Below, piece by piece: positions 24,584 through 34,028 of a stretch of DNA of 47,032 bases. This DNA comes from an uncultured Eubacteriales bacterium. GTDB lineage: Bacteria > Bacillota > Clostridia > Christensenellales > Aristaeellaceae. The stretch lies in contig CACWXP010000025.1 in NCBI GenBank assembly GCA_902764875.1, positions 1 to 47,032 on the forward strand. The letters are read 5' to 3'. Every line of letters starts with the position of its first letter. The stretch's first letter is position 1. Under the pieces are notes generated by a model that was given only the letters and a program-made list of their open reading frames with translations, made no database searches and was not told the DNA's origin. Both the position numbers and the translations under genes were made by a program.

Positions 24584-25999
24584 TTACTTGATTAACACCT
24601 GCAACAGTCTGTACTTCTCGAGTGTGTCCAGAATGCTCTGCACACTGTGAATCGGAATCGCGTAAACAAAGTCCGGAACTTTATCCATCACCGCGGGAAA
24701 AACCGTTTCAACAAGTTCTGCCAGTGTGTCGTCCGTCAGATCAAACAAACTGTAATCCGTAATGATATCACCGATCATATATTCGAGCGGTCCGCCATAG
24801 GAAACCGGTGTGAACTGTCCCGTAACAGTGAATACCGGCTCTGCATCCGGCTTATCCGGATTGCTCAGTGTCAGTTTCACCGAACCGTTTGCTCCGGCAA
24901 CAACTCCGTGAATCAGATAATCAAAGTTCGGAAGAAAAATCCCTTCCACTTTGGCCCGTCCGGAAAAATCGGAATCGACCGGGAATTCTGCAGGAAGGTG
25001 GTCGATATTGGCTTTGATGCGAAGCAGCGTCTCCGGCATGTTTTCATTCTCAGATGTCTCCTCCGCAACCTTGTCCCAGGAAACATCCAGGCTGAAGGAA
25101 GATTCTTTTTCTGTCTTCTCACTGCTGAAGGAATAGGCCGGCATATAGTTTGAACTGCTGCCCGGCAGCGTCAGCTCTTCTTCAAAAGTGTTCGGAGTCT
25201 TATGCGACCGGTAGAGGGTTTCCCCACGATGATTCAGCCATCGGACGTCTTTCAGTTCGTCTGTTTTCTCCATTTCCATCGTCAGGTTCTGTCCGTCCGC
25301 CGCAACAGCCAGCAGATCCGGTAAACGATGAATTTCATCCAGTGCAAGCCCGGAATCTGCCATAGCCTTTGTTGCGGCATCCACCAGTTTCGTCACCCGG
25401 ATATCGTCAGTAAACTGCAATCTCAGTTCTTCCATAATCCGATCCATGGCTTCAACCGTGAGGGTATTATCCTCCATCACTTTGGTTTCATTCCACCAAC
25501 ACTCAGCCAGTTCCACCCAGGCATCCGGAAGGATTTCCGGCGACAGAATCGCAAAATGGAACAGCGGAATCTGGAAGAAATCCCAAGCCCGCATGGAAAA
25601 GCTGAGCATATCATCCGGTTTAAAACAGACTGCCTTGTCTCCCATCAACGGAGAAGAAACGTTGAGCCAGTTGGCAATCCAGCCAAACACTCTGAACTCC
25701 AGAGCTGCCTCCGGATCGGCGTCGGGAATCACCTGTACATGCAGATCCATACAGTCGGTTTCCGGACAGTAGGCAAAATTCCCTTTGAACTGTATTGCAT
25801 CCAATAGTTCTTCGTACCCTTGAATATACTTCCGATCCCTGAAAGGGAAGGTGTCCGCTTCCAGATGAAAACGAAGATCAAAGTCATAACAGTTAATCAC
25901 GGGCGTTTTTGTCTCTTCCGCCACTGTTCCTGGAAGTAGCCCCAGGATCAGGATACTCGCTAGCACCACAGCGAGTATCTTTTTTATGAAGTTTTGCAT
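24584..25999 (-). CDS. secreted protein of unknown function at the end of the polysaccharide operon
   Basis: Exported protein of 471 residues with a signal peptide ([29 protein letters not shown]). I recognise no family. The mature part is acidic and rich in predicted beta-strands, for example DFDLRFHLEADTFPF, TLTLPGSS-like turns and VKLTLSNPDKPDAEPVFTVTGQF. It ends in a helical segment (DTLEKYRLLQVLIK). ATG 25999 overlaps the rfbA stop as TGATG, with GGAAAGG upstream, so translation is coupled to rfbA. A longer frame to 26218 is only the shadow of rfbA. Its place as the last gene before a terminator suggests an accessory surface role (inference). Confidence 0.75.
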   Translation of the reverse strand: MQNFIKKILAVVLASILILGLLPGTVAEETKTPVINCYDFDLRFHLEADTFPFRDRKYIQGYEELLDAIQFKGNFAYCPETDCMDLHVQVIPDADPEAALEFRVFGWIANWLNVSSPLMGDKAVCFKPDDMLSFSMRAWDFFQIPLFHFAILSPEILPDAWVELAECWWNETKVMEDNTLTVEAMDRIMEELRLQFTDDIRVTKLVDAATKAMADSGLALDEIHRLPDLLAVAADGQNLTMEMEKTDELKDVRWLNHRGETLYRSHKTPNTFEEELTLPGSSSNYMPAYSFSSEKTEKESSFSLDVSWDKVAEETSENENMPETLLRIKANIDHLPAEFPVDSDFSGRAKVEGIFLPNFDYLIHGVVAGANGSVKLTLSNPDKPDAEPVFTVTGQFTPVSYGGPLEYMIGDIITDYSLFDLTDDTLAELVETVFPAVMDKVPDFVYAIPIHSVQSILDTLEKYRLLQVLIK

Positions 26000-26886
26000 C
26001 AGTATCTGACCTTTCCTTCCGCAACCGCCTTCAGGTGCTCCCCATAGGGGCTCTTCCCGTACATTTGAGCGGATTCCAGCAGTTTTTCCTTCCCGATAAA
26101 CCCGTTGACGTAAGCGATTTCTTCCGGCGCGGAAATCGTAATTCCCTGCCGGCTCTGGATCATTTCGACAAAGTTGGCCGCGTCGAGCAGACTCTTCATC
26201 GTTCCGGTGTCCAGCCACGCAAACCCCCGGCCCAGCAGCTGCACATCCAGCAGCCCGTCGTTCAGATACATATCGTTCAAAGTTGTAATCTCCAGTTCTC
26301 CCCGGGCGCTGGGTTTCACCAGATTCGCCCGGTCTGCCACTCCCGCCGGGTAGAAATAGAGGCCAGTCACCGCATAGTTGCTCTTGGGTTTCTTCGGCTT
26401 TTCCTCGATGCTCAGCGCCTTTCCGTTTCCATCAAATTCAACCACTCCGAAGCGTTCCGGATCCGGCACATAGTATCCGAAGACGGTGGCCCGTCCGTTT
26501 TTTTCCGCGTTGGCAACCGCAGACTTCAGCATGCTCCGGAATCCGTTCCCATAGAAAAGATTATCGCCCAGCACCATGGCTCCGGCGCCGCCCGCAAGGA
26601 ATTCCTCGCCCAGGATGAATGCCTGCGCCAGACCGTCCGGAGAAGGCTGCACCTTGTATTTCAGGCTGATCCCGAATTGACTTCCGTCACCGAGAAGCGT
26701 CTCAAACCGCGGAGTATCCTCCGGCGTGGAAATGATCAGGATATCCCGGATTCCGGCAAGCATCAGCGTGGAAAGAGGATAGTAGATCATGGGTTTGTCG
26801 TAAATCGGAAGCAGCTGTTTGGAAGTAACCTTGGTCAGAGGATAAAGCCTTGTCCCTGAACCGCCTGCCAAAATAATGCCTTTCAT
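25999..26886 (-). CDS. rfbA: glucose-1-phosphate thymidylyltransferase
   Basis: Makes dTDP-glucose from glucose-1-phosphate and dTTP, step 1 of dTDP-rhamnose synthesis. The start [20 protein letters not shown] is diagnostic, followed by [26 protein letters not shown] and [20 protein letters not shown]. The length of 295 residues is normal. ATG 26886 is chosen for AGGAGG 4 bases upstream; the frame runs on to 26937 into a hairpin repeat. It is the penultimate gene of the operon, 101 bases after rfbD. Confidence 0.97.
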   Translation of the reverse strand: MKGIILAGGSGTRLYPLTKVTSKQLLPIYDKPMIYYPLSTLMLAGIRDILIISTPEDTPRFETLLGDGSQFGISLKYKVQPSPDGLAQAFILGEEFLAGGAGAMVLGDNLFYGNGFRSMLKSAVANAEKNGRATVFGYYVPDPERFGVVEFDGNGKALSIEEKPKKPKSNYAVTGLYFYPAGVADRANLVKPSARGELEITTLNDMYLNDGLLDVQLLGRGFAWLDTGTMKSLLDAANFVEMIQSRQGITISAPEEIAYVNGFIGKEKLLESAQMYGKSPYGEHLKAVAEGKVRY

Positions 26887-26911
26887 AAAACCTCCTGTTA
26901 TACTGAATAAG

Positions 26912-26975
26912 CCACATAATACAAGGCTTTCCGGCACGATTTATTTGCTGATGCGCCGGAAAAGCCCGTGCCGTG
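26912..26975. repeat. intercistronic hairpin, copy D (rfbD/rfbA gap)
   Basis: Core GGCTTTCCGGC (26925-26935) pairs with GCCGGAAAAGCC (26955-26966), with one bulge and weaker outer pairing (CACATAATAC side against GTGCCGTG). The 19-base loop contains CATCAGC on the minus strand. It has the same core and loop type as the copies at 29001, 41921, 42855 and 43900, and sits just upstream of the rfbA RBS. Confidence 0.7.
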
Positions 26976-26987
26976 AAACTTACACTG

Positions 26988-27914
26988 TTACAGTTTCGCT
27001 TCTTTCAGGTAACGGGCCACCGCGTCCTGCCATGGCGGAAGCGGTCTGAATCCGGCAGCTTCCAGCTTGCTTTTGTCCAGCCGGCTGTTTTCCGGCCGGG
27101 CGGCTTTGGAAAGGCCGTACTCCGCCGTGGTCACGGGGATCACCTGTGTGGAAAGGCCTGCCTGCCGGTAAAACTCACAGCAAAAATCATACCAGCTGAT
27201 ATATCCGCCGGGTTCGGATTCACTGTTCGTCGCGTGATAATAACCGTATTTGTCCGTTTCAATCATGTCCGCCAACAGACGAGCCAGATCCAGCGTATAG
27301 GTCGGCGTACCGATCTGATCGTTCACAACACGGACGACGTCGTGGGTTCTGCCCACATTGATCATGGTCCGGATAAAGTTCTTTCCGTTCAGTCCGAAAA
27401 CCCAGGCAATCCGAACAATAAAATATTTCTCCAGAATTGAGGAAACCGCCAACTCCCCATCCAGTTTGCTCTGCCCGTATACATTCAGCGGGGCATAACA
27501 CTTGTCATCCGGCTCCCAGGGGCGCTCCCCTTTTCCGTCAAACACATAATCCGTGGAAGTGTAGACCATCTTCGCGTCCGCAGCTTTGGCCGCTTCGGCA
27601 ATGTACCGTGTCCCCAGATGGTTGATCGCGTCCACTTTCACCCGGTTTTCTTCTTCTTCCGCCGCATCCACCGCCGTCCAGGCAGCGCAGTGAACAATTA
27701 CATCCGGACGGATTTCAGTGATCGTCTCTTTCACCGCTTCCGGATTCGTGATATCCAACCGGACATAAGGGGCAAAAACCACGGCTGTTCCGTCCAAAGC
27801 ACCGGAATAGGATGGCTGTATGTCCGAACCGACAGCCTCATGGCCCCTGGAAATCAGCTCATTCACACAGTCATGGCCCAGCTGGCCGCAGACGCCTGTC
27901 ACAAATACTTTCAT
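26988..27914 (-). CDS. rfbD: dTDP-4-dehydrorhamnose reductase
   Basis: NAD(P)H-dependent SDR enzyme for the last step of dTDP-L-rhamnose synthesis. VFVTGVCGQLGHDCVNEL is the nucleotide-binding start, TSTDYVFDGKGERPWEPDD the active-site strand, and YGQSKLDGE the catalytic Y..xK motif; AWVFGLNGKNFIRTM follows. The length of 308 residues is normal and there is no fused epimerase (rfbC). It begins directly before the rfbB stop region, with no gap worth noting. Confidence 0.95.
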   Translation of the reverse strand: MKVFVTGVCGQLGHDCVNELISRGHEAVGSDIQPSYSGALDGTAVVFAPYVRLDITNPEAVKETITEIRPDVIVHCAAWTAVDAAEEEENRVKVDAINHLGTRYIAEAAKAADAKMVYTSTDYVFDGKGERPWEPDDKCYAPLNVYGQSKLDGELAVSSILEKYFIVRIAWVFGLNGKNFIRTMINVGRTHDVVRVVNDQIGTPTYTLDLARLLADMIETDKYGYYHATNSESEPGGYISWYDFCCEFYRQAGLSTQVIPVTTAEYGLSKAARPENSRLDKSKLEAAGFRPLPPWQDAVARYLKEAKL

Positions 27915-28934
27915 TTATCTGTTCCCATACATCTTTTCATAGTAATGCTGATATTCGCCGCTGATGATTTCCTCCCACCATTCACGGTGATCCAGGTACC
28001 ATTGAATGGTTTTTTTGATCCCGTCGGCAAACTTCGTTTCCGGCAGCCATCCCAGCTCCTGATGAATCTTCGTCGGATCAATGGCATATCGCAGGTCGTG
28101 CCCCTTGCGGTCGGTCACATAGGTGATCAGATCCTCGCTCTTACCAAGCTCTTTGATGATCAGCTTCACAATGTCGATGTTCGCCATCTCGTTGTGGCCG
28201 CCCACATTATAGACTTCCCCGATACGGCCCTTCCGGACAATCAGGTCGATCGCCTTGCAGTGATCCTCCACATACAGCCAGTCCCGGACATTCTTCCCCT
28301 CGCCGTAAACCGGCAGGGGCTTGTCGTTCAGACAGTTGGCGATCATCAGAGGAATCAGTTTCTCCGGGAAATGATAGGGCCCATAGTTGTTTGAGCAACG
28401 GGAAATCGTCACCGGAAGCCCGTAGGTCCGGTGATAGGCCTGCACCAGGAGATCCGCGCCGGCCTTGCTGGAGGAATAGGGTGAAGAAGTATGAATCGGC
28501 GTTTCTTCGGTAAAGAAGAGATCCGGCCGGTCCAGGGGCAGGTCGCCGTACACTTCATCCGTGGACACCTGGTGATAGCGGATGTTCCCGAAAGCGCGGC
28601 AGGAGTCCATCATGGTCGCCGTACCGATAATGTTGGTCTGCAGGAAGATACCCGGGTTGTCAATGCTCCGGTCCACATGGCTCTCCGCTGCGAAATTGAT
28701 GACCGTGTCCGGTTTTTCTTCTTCAAAAACCTTGAATACACCTTCCCGGTCGCAGATGTCCAGTTTGCAGAAGCGGAAATTCGGGTTGTCCATCACCGGG
28801 ACCAATGTGGAAAGATTTCCGGCATAGGTCAGCTTGTCGATGCAGACCACACGGTCCTCCGGATGCTTCTTCAGATGATAGTGAATGAAGTTGCCGCCTA
28901 TGAATCCGGCGCCGCCGGTAACGATAATGGTCAT
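27915..28934 (-). CDS. rfbB: dTDP-glucose 4,6-dehydratase
   Basis: Converts dTDP-glucose to dTDP-4-dehydro-6-deoxyglucose. It shows TIIVTGGAGFIGGNFIHYHL, AAESHVDRSIDNPGIFLQTN, the STDEVYGDL motif and the catalytic YSSSKAGADLLVQAYHRTYGLP, then NNYGPYHFPEKLIPLMI. The length is 339 residues. ATG 28934 is chosen because AAAGGAG lies 8 bases upstream. The intermediate it makes can go to rhamnose through RfbC and RfbD, or to dTDP-4-amino sugars through the DegT enzymes in this operon. Confidence 0.97.
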   Translation of the reverse strand: MTIIVTGGAGFIGGNFIHYHLKKHPEDRVVCIDKLTYAGNLSTLVPVMDNPNFRFCKLDICDREGVFKVFEEEKPDTVINFAAESHVDRSIDNPGIFLQTNIIGTATMMDSCRAFGNIRYHQVSTDEVYGDLPLDRPDLFFTEETPIHTSSPYSSSKAGADLLVQAYHRTYGLPVTISRCSNNYGPYHFPEKLIPLMIANCLNDKPLPVYGEGKNVRDWLYVEDHCKAIDLIVRKGRIGEVYNVGGHNEMANIDIVKLIIKELGKSEDLITYVTDRKGHDLRYAIDPTKIHQELGWLPETKFADGIKKTIQWYLDHREWWEEIISGEYQHYYEKMYGNR

Positions 28935-29000
28935 GAACAGGTCTCCTTTCTGTTTTTCACAATGAAACATGGTCCGCATCGGACAAAGCTCTCAACCCGC

Positions 29001-29056
29001 CTGCATTGGGGTTCCGGCGCATGAATGTGCTGAAGCATCGGAAAACCTCAATGCAG
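29001..29056. repeat. intercistronic hairpin, copy E (FnlB/rfbB gap)
   Basis: Arms CTGCATTGGGGTTCCGGCGC (29001-29020) and the 22-base arm 29035-29056 (GCATCGGAAAACC then TCAATGCAG) pair over about 20 bases. The 14-base loop reads TTCAGCACATTCAT on the minus strand, close to copy B. It lies between the FnlB stop and the rfbB RBS; the remainder of the 170-base gap shows nothing else. Confidence 0.72.
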
Positions 29057-29104
29057 ACCGCAAAGCGCCTGTTCTGCGATGCAGTATATATCTGTCACCG
29101 AATA

Positions 29105-30304
29105 CTAAACCAGTTCCCGGAACGTGTCCGGCCGGTCCGGATCAAAAGGTTCATTGGCCCACATGAGGGTCACCAGGTTTTCGGTTTCGGAGAGGTTGAT
29201 GATACTATGCGCATATCCCGGCAGCATATGCACTGCCTGTATCTTATCCCCGCTTACCTCAAACTCCCGAATCTCATTTTTCCCGATTTTGCGTTCCCGG
29301 ATCAGGCCGTGACCGGACACCACGATGAAGAATTCCCATTTGGTATTATGCCAGTGCTGGCCTTTGGTCACACCGGGTTTGGAAATATTCACGCTGAACT
29401 GGCCGCAATCCGCGGTTTTCAGAAGTTCCGTAAAGGAACCCCGGTCGTCAACATTCATTTTCAGATCAAAGATCGTTTTCTCCTTCGGCAGATAACTCAG
29501 GAACATGGAATAGAGCTTCTTCTCAAAGCTGCCGGCGGGCATGGAGGGCATTCGCAGCGTTTTCGGCTGATCCCGGAAGGTTTCGAGCAGCTCCACAATC
29601 CGCCCCAGCGTGGCCTTATGCGTCACCGGGCAGAAACAGTAGCGGCCGTTCTCCGCAGGAACCGGGTTCACCCCGTCATATTCGCAGCGATGCGGCCGGC
29701 CTTCCATGCAGTCAAAAAGCTCTTCTATCAGATCGTCGATGAACAGCAGTTCCAGCTCCACCTTCGGATCGTTCACCGTGATCGGAAGATCGTTGGCAAT
29801 ATTGTTGCAGAAGGTGCCGATGGCACTGTTGTAATTCGGGCGGATCCATTTTCCCGCCAGGTTCGGAAAACGGTAGACATACACCGGTGCGCCGGTTTCT
29901 TCCCCGTAGGCGAACATCAGTTCCTCTCCGTCCCGTTTGCTTCGACCGTATTCGCTGTCGCCGAAGCGGCCGCTGAGCGTGGCCTGCACTGAGGAGGAAA
30001 TCATCACCGGCGCTTTATTGCTATGTTTCTTCAATGTATCCAGAAGCTGTGACGTAAAGCCAAAATTCCCGTTACGGAATTCCGCCGGATCCTTCGGACG
30101 GTTCACGCCGGCCAGATGGCAGACCCAACCCGCCTTCGCGCAGTAAGCATCCAGGTCTTCCGGCGTGGAATCGAGATCATACTCGTAAATCTCCCCGACG
30201 GAAAGACCCGGCCGCGTCCGGTTCTTCCCGTCCCGGATGCATTTCAGGTTCTCAACGATGTTCCGTCCGGCAAACCCCTTCGCGCCTGTCACCAGAATAT
30301 TCAT
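29105..30304 (-). CDS. fnlB: UDP-2-acetamido-2,6-dideoxy-hexose reductase, CapF/WbjC (FnlB) family
   Basis: Bifunctional enzyme of UDP-L-FucNAc synthesis: an N-terminal SDR reductase (MNILVTGAKGFAGRNIVENL, SSSVQATLSGRFGDSEYGRSKRDGEE) and a C-terminal cupin (about 280-399). The cupin metal site is seen in KGQHWHNTKWEFFIVVSGHG and YAHSIINLSE. The length of 399 residues is as expected. The ATG at 30304 overlaps the stop of the epimerase gene as TGATG, with GAAAGGAT upstream. Together with the two genes before it, it makes a complete set. Confidence 0.93.
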   Translation of the reverse strand: MNILVTGAKGFAGRNIVENLKCIRDGKNRTRPGLSVGEIYEYDLDSTPEDLDAYCAKAGWVCHLAGVNRPKDPAEFRNGNFGFTSQLLDTLKKHSNKAPVMISSSVQATLSGRFGDSEYGRSKRDGEELMFAYGEETGAPVYVYRFPNLAGKWIRPNYNSAIGTFCNNIANDLPITVNDPKVELELLFIDDLIEELFDCMEGRPHRCEYDGVNPVPAENGRYCFCPVTHKATLGRIVELLETFRDQPKTLRMPSMPAGSFEKKLYSMFLSYLPKEKTIFDLKMNVDDRGSFTELLKTADCGQFSVNISKPGVTKGQHWHNTKWEFFIVVSGHGLIRERKIGKNEIREFEVSGDKIQAVHMLPGYAHSIINLSETENLVTLMWANEPFDPDRPDTFRELV

Positions 30305-31473
30305 CAGATATCCTTTCTCCACACCATCTTATTCACAACCCCGACATAGCTCTGAATAATCTTCACAACCTTATCGGAGACATTGATGTCCTTATAATCC
30401 GGCACGGGAACGGCACCGCCGTCTTTTTCCTGCCGAACCATTTCCACCGCCGTATCAACCGCCTGCAGCAGGCCCTTTGTGTCGATGCCGGAAAGGATGA
30501 AGCAACCCTTGTCCAGGGCTTCCGGACGTTCGGTGCTTGTGCGGATGCAAACCGCCGGCACAGGCTTTCCAATGGAAACAAAGAAAGAGCTTTCCTCCGG
30601 CAGTGTGCCGGAATCAGACACTACACAGAAGGCGTTCATCTGCAGACAGTTATAATCGTGAAAACCGAGAGGTTCGTGCCGAATCACCCGGGGATCCAGC
30701 GCAAATCCGCTCTCTTCCAGTCGTTTCCGGCTTCTTGGATGGCAGGAATACAGGATCGGAAGATCATATTTCTCCGCCATTTGGTTGATCGCCGTGAAAA
30801 GCGAGGTGAAATTCTTTTCGGTGTCAATATTCTCCTCCCGATGGGCTGAAAGCAGAATGTATTTTCCCTTTTCCAGGCCGAGCCGTTCAAGAATATCCGA
30901 GGCTTCTATTGCAGCCAGATTCTCCGTCAGAACCTCCGCCATAGGGCTGCCGGTCACATAGGTCCGCTCCTTCGGCAGGCCGCAGTCCGCCAGATACCGG
31001 CGGGCATGCTCGGAATAGGCAAGGTTCACGTCGGAGATGATATCGACAATCCTGCGGTTCGTTTCTTCCGGCAGGCACTCGTCCTTGCAGCGGTTTCCGG
31101 CCTCCATGTGGAAAATCGGAATATGCAGGCGCTTCGCCCCGATCACCGACAGGCAGGAGTTCGTATCTCCGAGGACCAGCACCGCCTCCGGCTGCAGGGA
31201 AACCATCAGCTCATAGCTTTTCGCGATGATGTTTCCCATCGTTTCACCCAGATCTTTTCCGACCGCCTCCAGATATACGTCCGGATCGTCCAGGCCGAGG
31301 TCTTTGAAAAACACGCCGTTCAGGTTATAGTCATAGTTCTGTCCGGTATGGGCCAGCAGCGTATCGAAATACTTCCGGCATTTTTTGATGACCGCCGCCA
31401 GGCGGATGATTTCCGGCCGCGTGCCGACAATAATCAGCAGCTTCAGCCGGCCGTTGTTATTCCAGTCTGCCAT
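30304..31473 (-). CDS. fnlC: UDP-GlcNAc 2-epimerase family, CapG/WbjD (FnlC)
   Basis: Non-hydrolysing 2-epimerase, final step to UDP-L-FucNAc. It shows LLIIVGTRPEIIRLAAVIKK, LAHTGQNYDYNLNGVFFKDLG, VLVLGDTNSCLS, HMEAGNRCKDECLPEETNRRIVDIISD and SDSGTLPEESSFF. The replacement of the usual R..PEE.NR context by CLPEETNRR and the neighbours favour the FnlC branch over WecB. The length is 389 residues. It starts 3 bases after the fnlA stop. Confidence 0.92.
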   Translation of the reverse strand: MADWNNNGRLKLLIIVGTRPEIIRLAAVIKKCRKYFDTLLAHTGQNYDYNLNGVFFKDLGLDDPDVYLEAVGKDLGETMGNIIAKSYELMVSLQPEAVLVLGDTNSCLSVIGAKRLHIPIFHMEAGNRCKDECLPEETNRRIVDIISDVNLAYSEHARRYLADCGLPKERTYVTGSPMAEVLTENLAAIEASDILERLGLEKGKYILLSAHREENIDTEKNFTSLFTAINQMAEKYDLPILYSCHPRSRKRLEESGFALDPRVIRHEPLGFHDYNCLQMNAFCVVSDSGTLPEESSFFVSIGKPVPAVCIRTSTERPEALDKGCFILSGIDTKGLLQAVDTAVEMVRQEKDGGAVPVPDYKDINVSDKVVKIIQSYVGVVNKMVWRKDI

Positions 31474-31476
31474 TCC

Positions 31477-32532
31477 TTATGCCTCCACCAAATGGGGTCT
31501 GCCTTCCAGTTCTTCCTTCACATAGTCCGTGGTACTGATTTTTCTGACGACACCGTCCACATCCAGTCGGTTGGTGTTGTGGCTGGTGTAGGCTACCTCA
31601 CCTTCCGTGCGAACCGTGCCCTGGACATAGAATTTATCATAGTTCAATCCCCGGGAATCCGGTGCGATCCGGAAGTATTTGCCCATGTCCGTAGCCCGCA
31701 GGCGTTCTTCCCGGGTCATCAGGGTCTCATACAGTTTTTCTCCGTGGCGGCTGCCGATAATCTTGCATTCGGTCTCACCGAACAGCTTCATCACGCCCTT
31801 GGCCAGGTCCCCGATGGTACTGGCATCGGCTTTCTGGATAAACAGATCCCCCGGCTCCGCGTGCTCAAAGGCAAAGGCCACCAGGTCTACCGCCTCGTCC
31901 AGGTTCATCAGGAACCGCGTCATATTCGGATCGGTGATGGTAATCGGCGCCTTGCGCTTAATCTGGTCAATGAACAGCGGAATCACACTGCCCCGGGAAC
32001 ACATGACGTTGCCATAACGGGTGCAGCACAGCACGGATCCGCTGCGTTCAAAAGCCACCTGAGCCCTTGCCTGGACGATCTTCTCGGCCACAGCCTTGGT
32101 CATGCCCATGGTGTTGATCGGATAGGCAGCCTTGTCCGTAGAAAGGAAAGCCACCCGTTCCACCCTGTTCTCCACCGCGGCGGTGATCACGTTGTCCGTG
32201 CCCTGAATGTTGGTCTTCACCGCTTCCATCGGAAAAAACTCACAGGAGGGAACCTCCTTCAGCGCCGCCGCGTGGAAAACATAGTTCACACCGTACATTG
32301 CCTCCCGGACGGAGTCCGGATTGCGAACATCGCCGATGTAGAATTTCACTTTTCCGGCGTGTTCCGGGTAATTGGCCTGCAGGCTGTGGCGCATCCAGTC
32401 CTGTTTCTTTTCATCACGGCTGAAAATACGGATCTCTCCGATGTCCGAGGAAAGAAAGTGTTTGAGAACCGTGCTGCCGAAGGATCCGGTACCTCCGGTA
32501 ATGAGAAGGGTTGAACCGTTCCAGCTGTTCAT
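31477..32532 (-). CDS. fnlA: UDP-GlcNAc 4,6-dehydratase/5-epimerase, CapE/WbjB (FnlA) family
   Basis: First enzyme of UDP-L-FucNAc synthesis. NAD site LLITGGTGSFGSTVLKHFL; FHAAALKEVPSCEFFPMEAVKTN; and the unusual catalytic MGMTKAVAEK, with Met in place of the SDR Tyr, which is a CapE hallmark. The length of 351 residues is normal. Its ATG overlaps the stop of the polymerase gene as ATGA, with AGGAG upstream. It could also supply a 4-keto substrate to the aminotransferases. Confidence 0.94.
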   Translation of the reverse strand: MNSWNGSTLLITGGTGSFGSTVLKHFLSSDIGEIRIFSRDEKKQDWMRHSLQANYPEHAGKVKFYIGDVRNPDSVREAMYGVNYVFHAAALKEVPSCEFFPMEAVKTNIQGTDNVITAAVENRVERVAFLSTDKAAYPINTMGMTKAVAEKIVQARAQVAFERSGSVLCCTRYGNVMCSRGSVIPLFIDQIKRKAPITITDPNMTRFLMNLDEAVDLVAFAFEHAEPGDLFIQKADASTIGDLAKGVMKLFGETECKIIGSRHGEKLYETLMTREERLRATDMGKYFRIAPDSRGLNYDKFYVQGTVRTEGEVAYTSHNTNRLDVDGVVRKISTTDYVKEELEGRPHLVEA

Positions 32533-34028
32533 GATTGTTTTTCTCCTTTTTGCATTTCGCGTGCAAACGCGATCGTCAATCCTGCAAACAGATACAGGAG
32601 GGTCATCGGCGGTTTGCCAAAATTACAGTAACCAGCAACGTCGACCATATCGGCAAGCCAGCAGAGAAATGCCGGTAGCGGAATCAGACGCTGCCAGAAA
32701 GGCAGCTTCCTGTTTCGGAAAAGAAGGAAAGCGTTCCAAAGGAAGATCCCGAAGAAAGCCGTGAATAGCAGAAATCCCGGAATGCCGCTTTCCCAAAGCG
32801 TCTGGATGAAAGTGCTGTGAAAATGGTAGATGTACGGCAACGCCAGGCCGTAACGGATATAGTAATTTATGTGGTGCATCGGATCATGGACGCCGGCGCC
32901 GATCAACGCATAAATCGGATAGTGGCTGATGCCAGAGCAGCAGTGAATCCAGATCTGCCATCTGCCGGTCAGGAAGCCGTCGATCCCTTCATCGCTGACA
33001 AAAGACCTGGTCCCCAGGCGGTTGTCGTCTGCTTCACCACTCTCTTCGGCAGGATCCCGCATTTCGGATGGGTCAGTTTCTGCAGGCTTCTCTGCTTTTT
33101 CTTCCGCCGCAGCTGTTGAAATCAGGCTTTGGGATTTCAGGGAGTTAAAGACAGGAATCGCCTGCATCTGGACAAAGAGTAAAAGGAAGGTCAGCGCAGC
33201 AAAAACCGTGAAGGAAGCCCCAAGCCGAAGGAACGCAGACCTTTTCCCCTGTTTTTTCCGTTTCTGAAGCGTTTCATAAAGCAGCATGGCCGGCACAATA
33301 GCCACGGCCATGGCTGAAAGGATATAGCTGGTACGGGAAGCGCAGAAAACATTCAGCAGGAAAATCGCGAGGATCGCGGGGATATACAGCCATCGGAGCA
33401 GCTTCCGTTTTGTCATGAAGAAACCAACGAACGCCACCGCGATGCTGAGCGCCGCCAGGGTGCCGGCCTCCACCGGATGATAAACAGGCCAGAGACGCTT
33501 TTCGTTAGCAGGAAGCGTAAAAGGCCTGTTCCCGAAATTCGGAACCTCAACCCCCGTAAATGCCGTATACAGTCCAATACAGGAGTAAACTACCATCGCC
33601 AGCGTCCACAGAGCGCAGAACAGGGAAATGAATCTTTCTCTGTCTTTTCCGCCGAGGACGCGGCCGGCGCCGTAACAGATGTAGAAAGCATAAATGCAAA
33701 GTTCGTATACCGTCTGGGTTTCGCTGAGAAGCTCCGGCGTCGGGATCGCAATCCGCAGGATTTTTATCAGCAGCAGAACCGTCAGGATCCAGAAGCACTT
33801 GTCCTCCCACATCCGGCCGAGTATGATTGTAACTCCCGCCCAAAGTACCCAAACGAACCGCAACGGTATCGCACCGTTTTCCGGAAAAGGGAAAAAAACC
33901 GTCACATAAACATGATGCAAAAGCATCACCAGCGTGAAAGCCGTGTAGATCCAGGTGATCCATCGGGGCCTGGCTACCGGACCCATGATCCGTGTATTCG
34001 CGGTTTTACGAAAGGATTCTTTATTCAA
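32529..34028 (-). CDS. O-antigen polymerase/ligase-like membrane protein (Wzy-type)
   Basis: Integral membrane protein of 499 residues with about a dozen hydrophobic helices and a large extracytoplasmic loop (about 300-385) that contains an acidic, Pro/Glu-rich insert. The C-terminal H.....F.Q.LWE.GIPGFLLF motif (YHFHSTFIQTLWESGIPG) is typical of the Wzy/WaaL superfamily. It is either the repeat-unit polymerase or a ligase onto the cell wall. The start is TTG 34028: GGAGG lies 8 bases upstream and it overlaps the previous stop as TTGA. The longer frame to 34214 is a shadow. Confidence 0.82.
   Translation of the reverse strand: MNKESFRKTANTRIMGPVARPRWITWIYTAFTLVMLLHHVYVTVFFPFPENGAIPLRFVWVLWAGVTIILGRMWEDKCFWILTVLLLIKILRIAIPTPELLSETQTVYELCIYAFYICYGAGRVLGGKDRERFISLFCALWTLAMVVYSCIGLYTAFTGVEVPNFGNRPFTLPANEKRLWPVYHPVEAGTLAALSIAVAFVGFFMTKRKLLRWLYIPAILAIFLLNVFCASRTSYILSAMAVAIVPAMLLYETLQKRKKQGKRSAFLRLGASFTVFAALTFLLLFVQMQAIPVFNSLKSQSLISTAAAEEKAEKPAETDPSEMRDPAEESGEADDNRLGTRSFVSDEGIDGFLTGRWQIWIHCCSGISHYPIYALIGAGVHDPMHHINYYIRYGLALPYIYHFHSTFIQTLWESGIPGFLLFTAFFGIFLWNAFLLFRNRKLPFWQRLIPLPAFLCWLADMVDVAGYCNFGKPPMTLLYLFAGLTIAFAREMQKGEKQS

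Noticed and set aside
25999-26218. 73-residue N-terminal extension of the secreted unknown protein
   Set aside because: It lies entirely within rfbA in another frame, and a signal peptide with RBS begins at 25999.
31006-32514. 502-codon plus-strand frame across fnlC and fnlA
   Set aside because: It spans two conserved minus-strand genes, has no RBS and is rich in His, Arg and Val as antisense shadows in this genome are.
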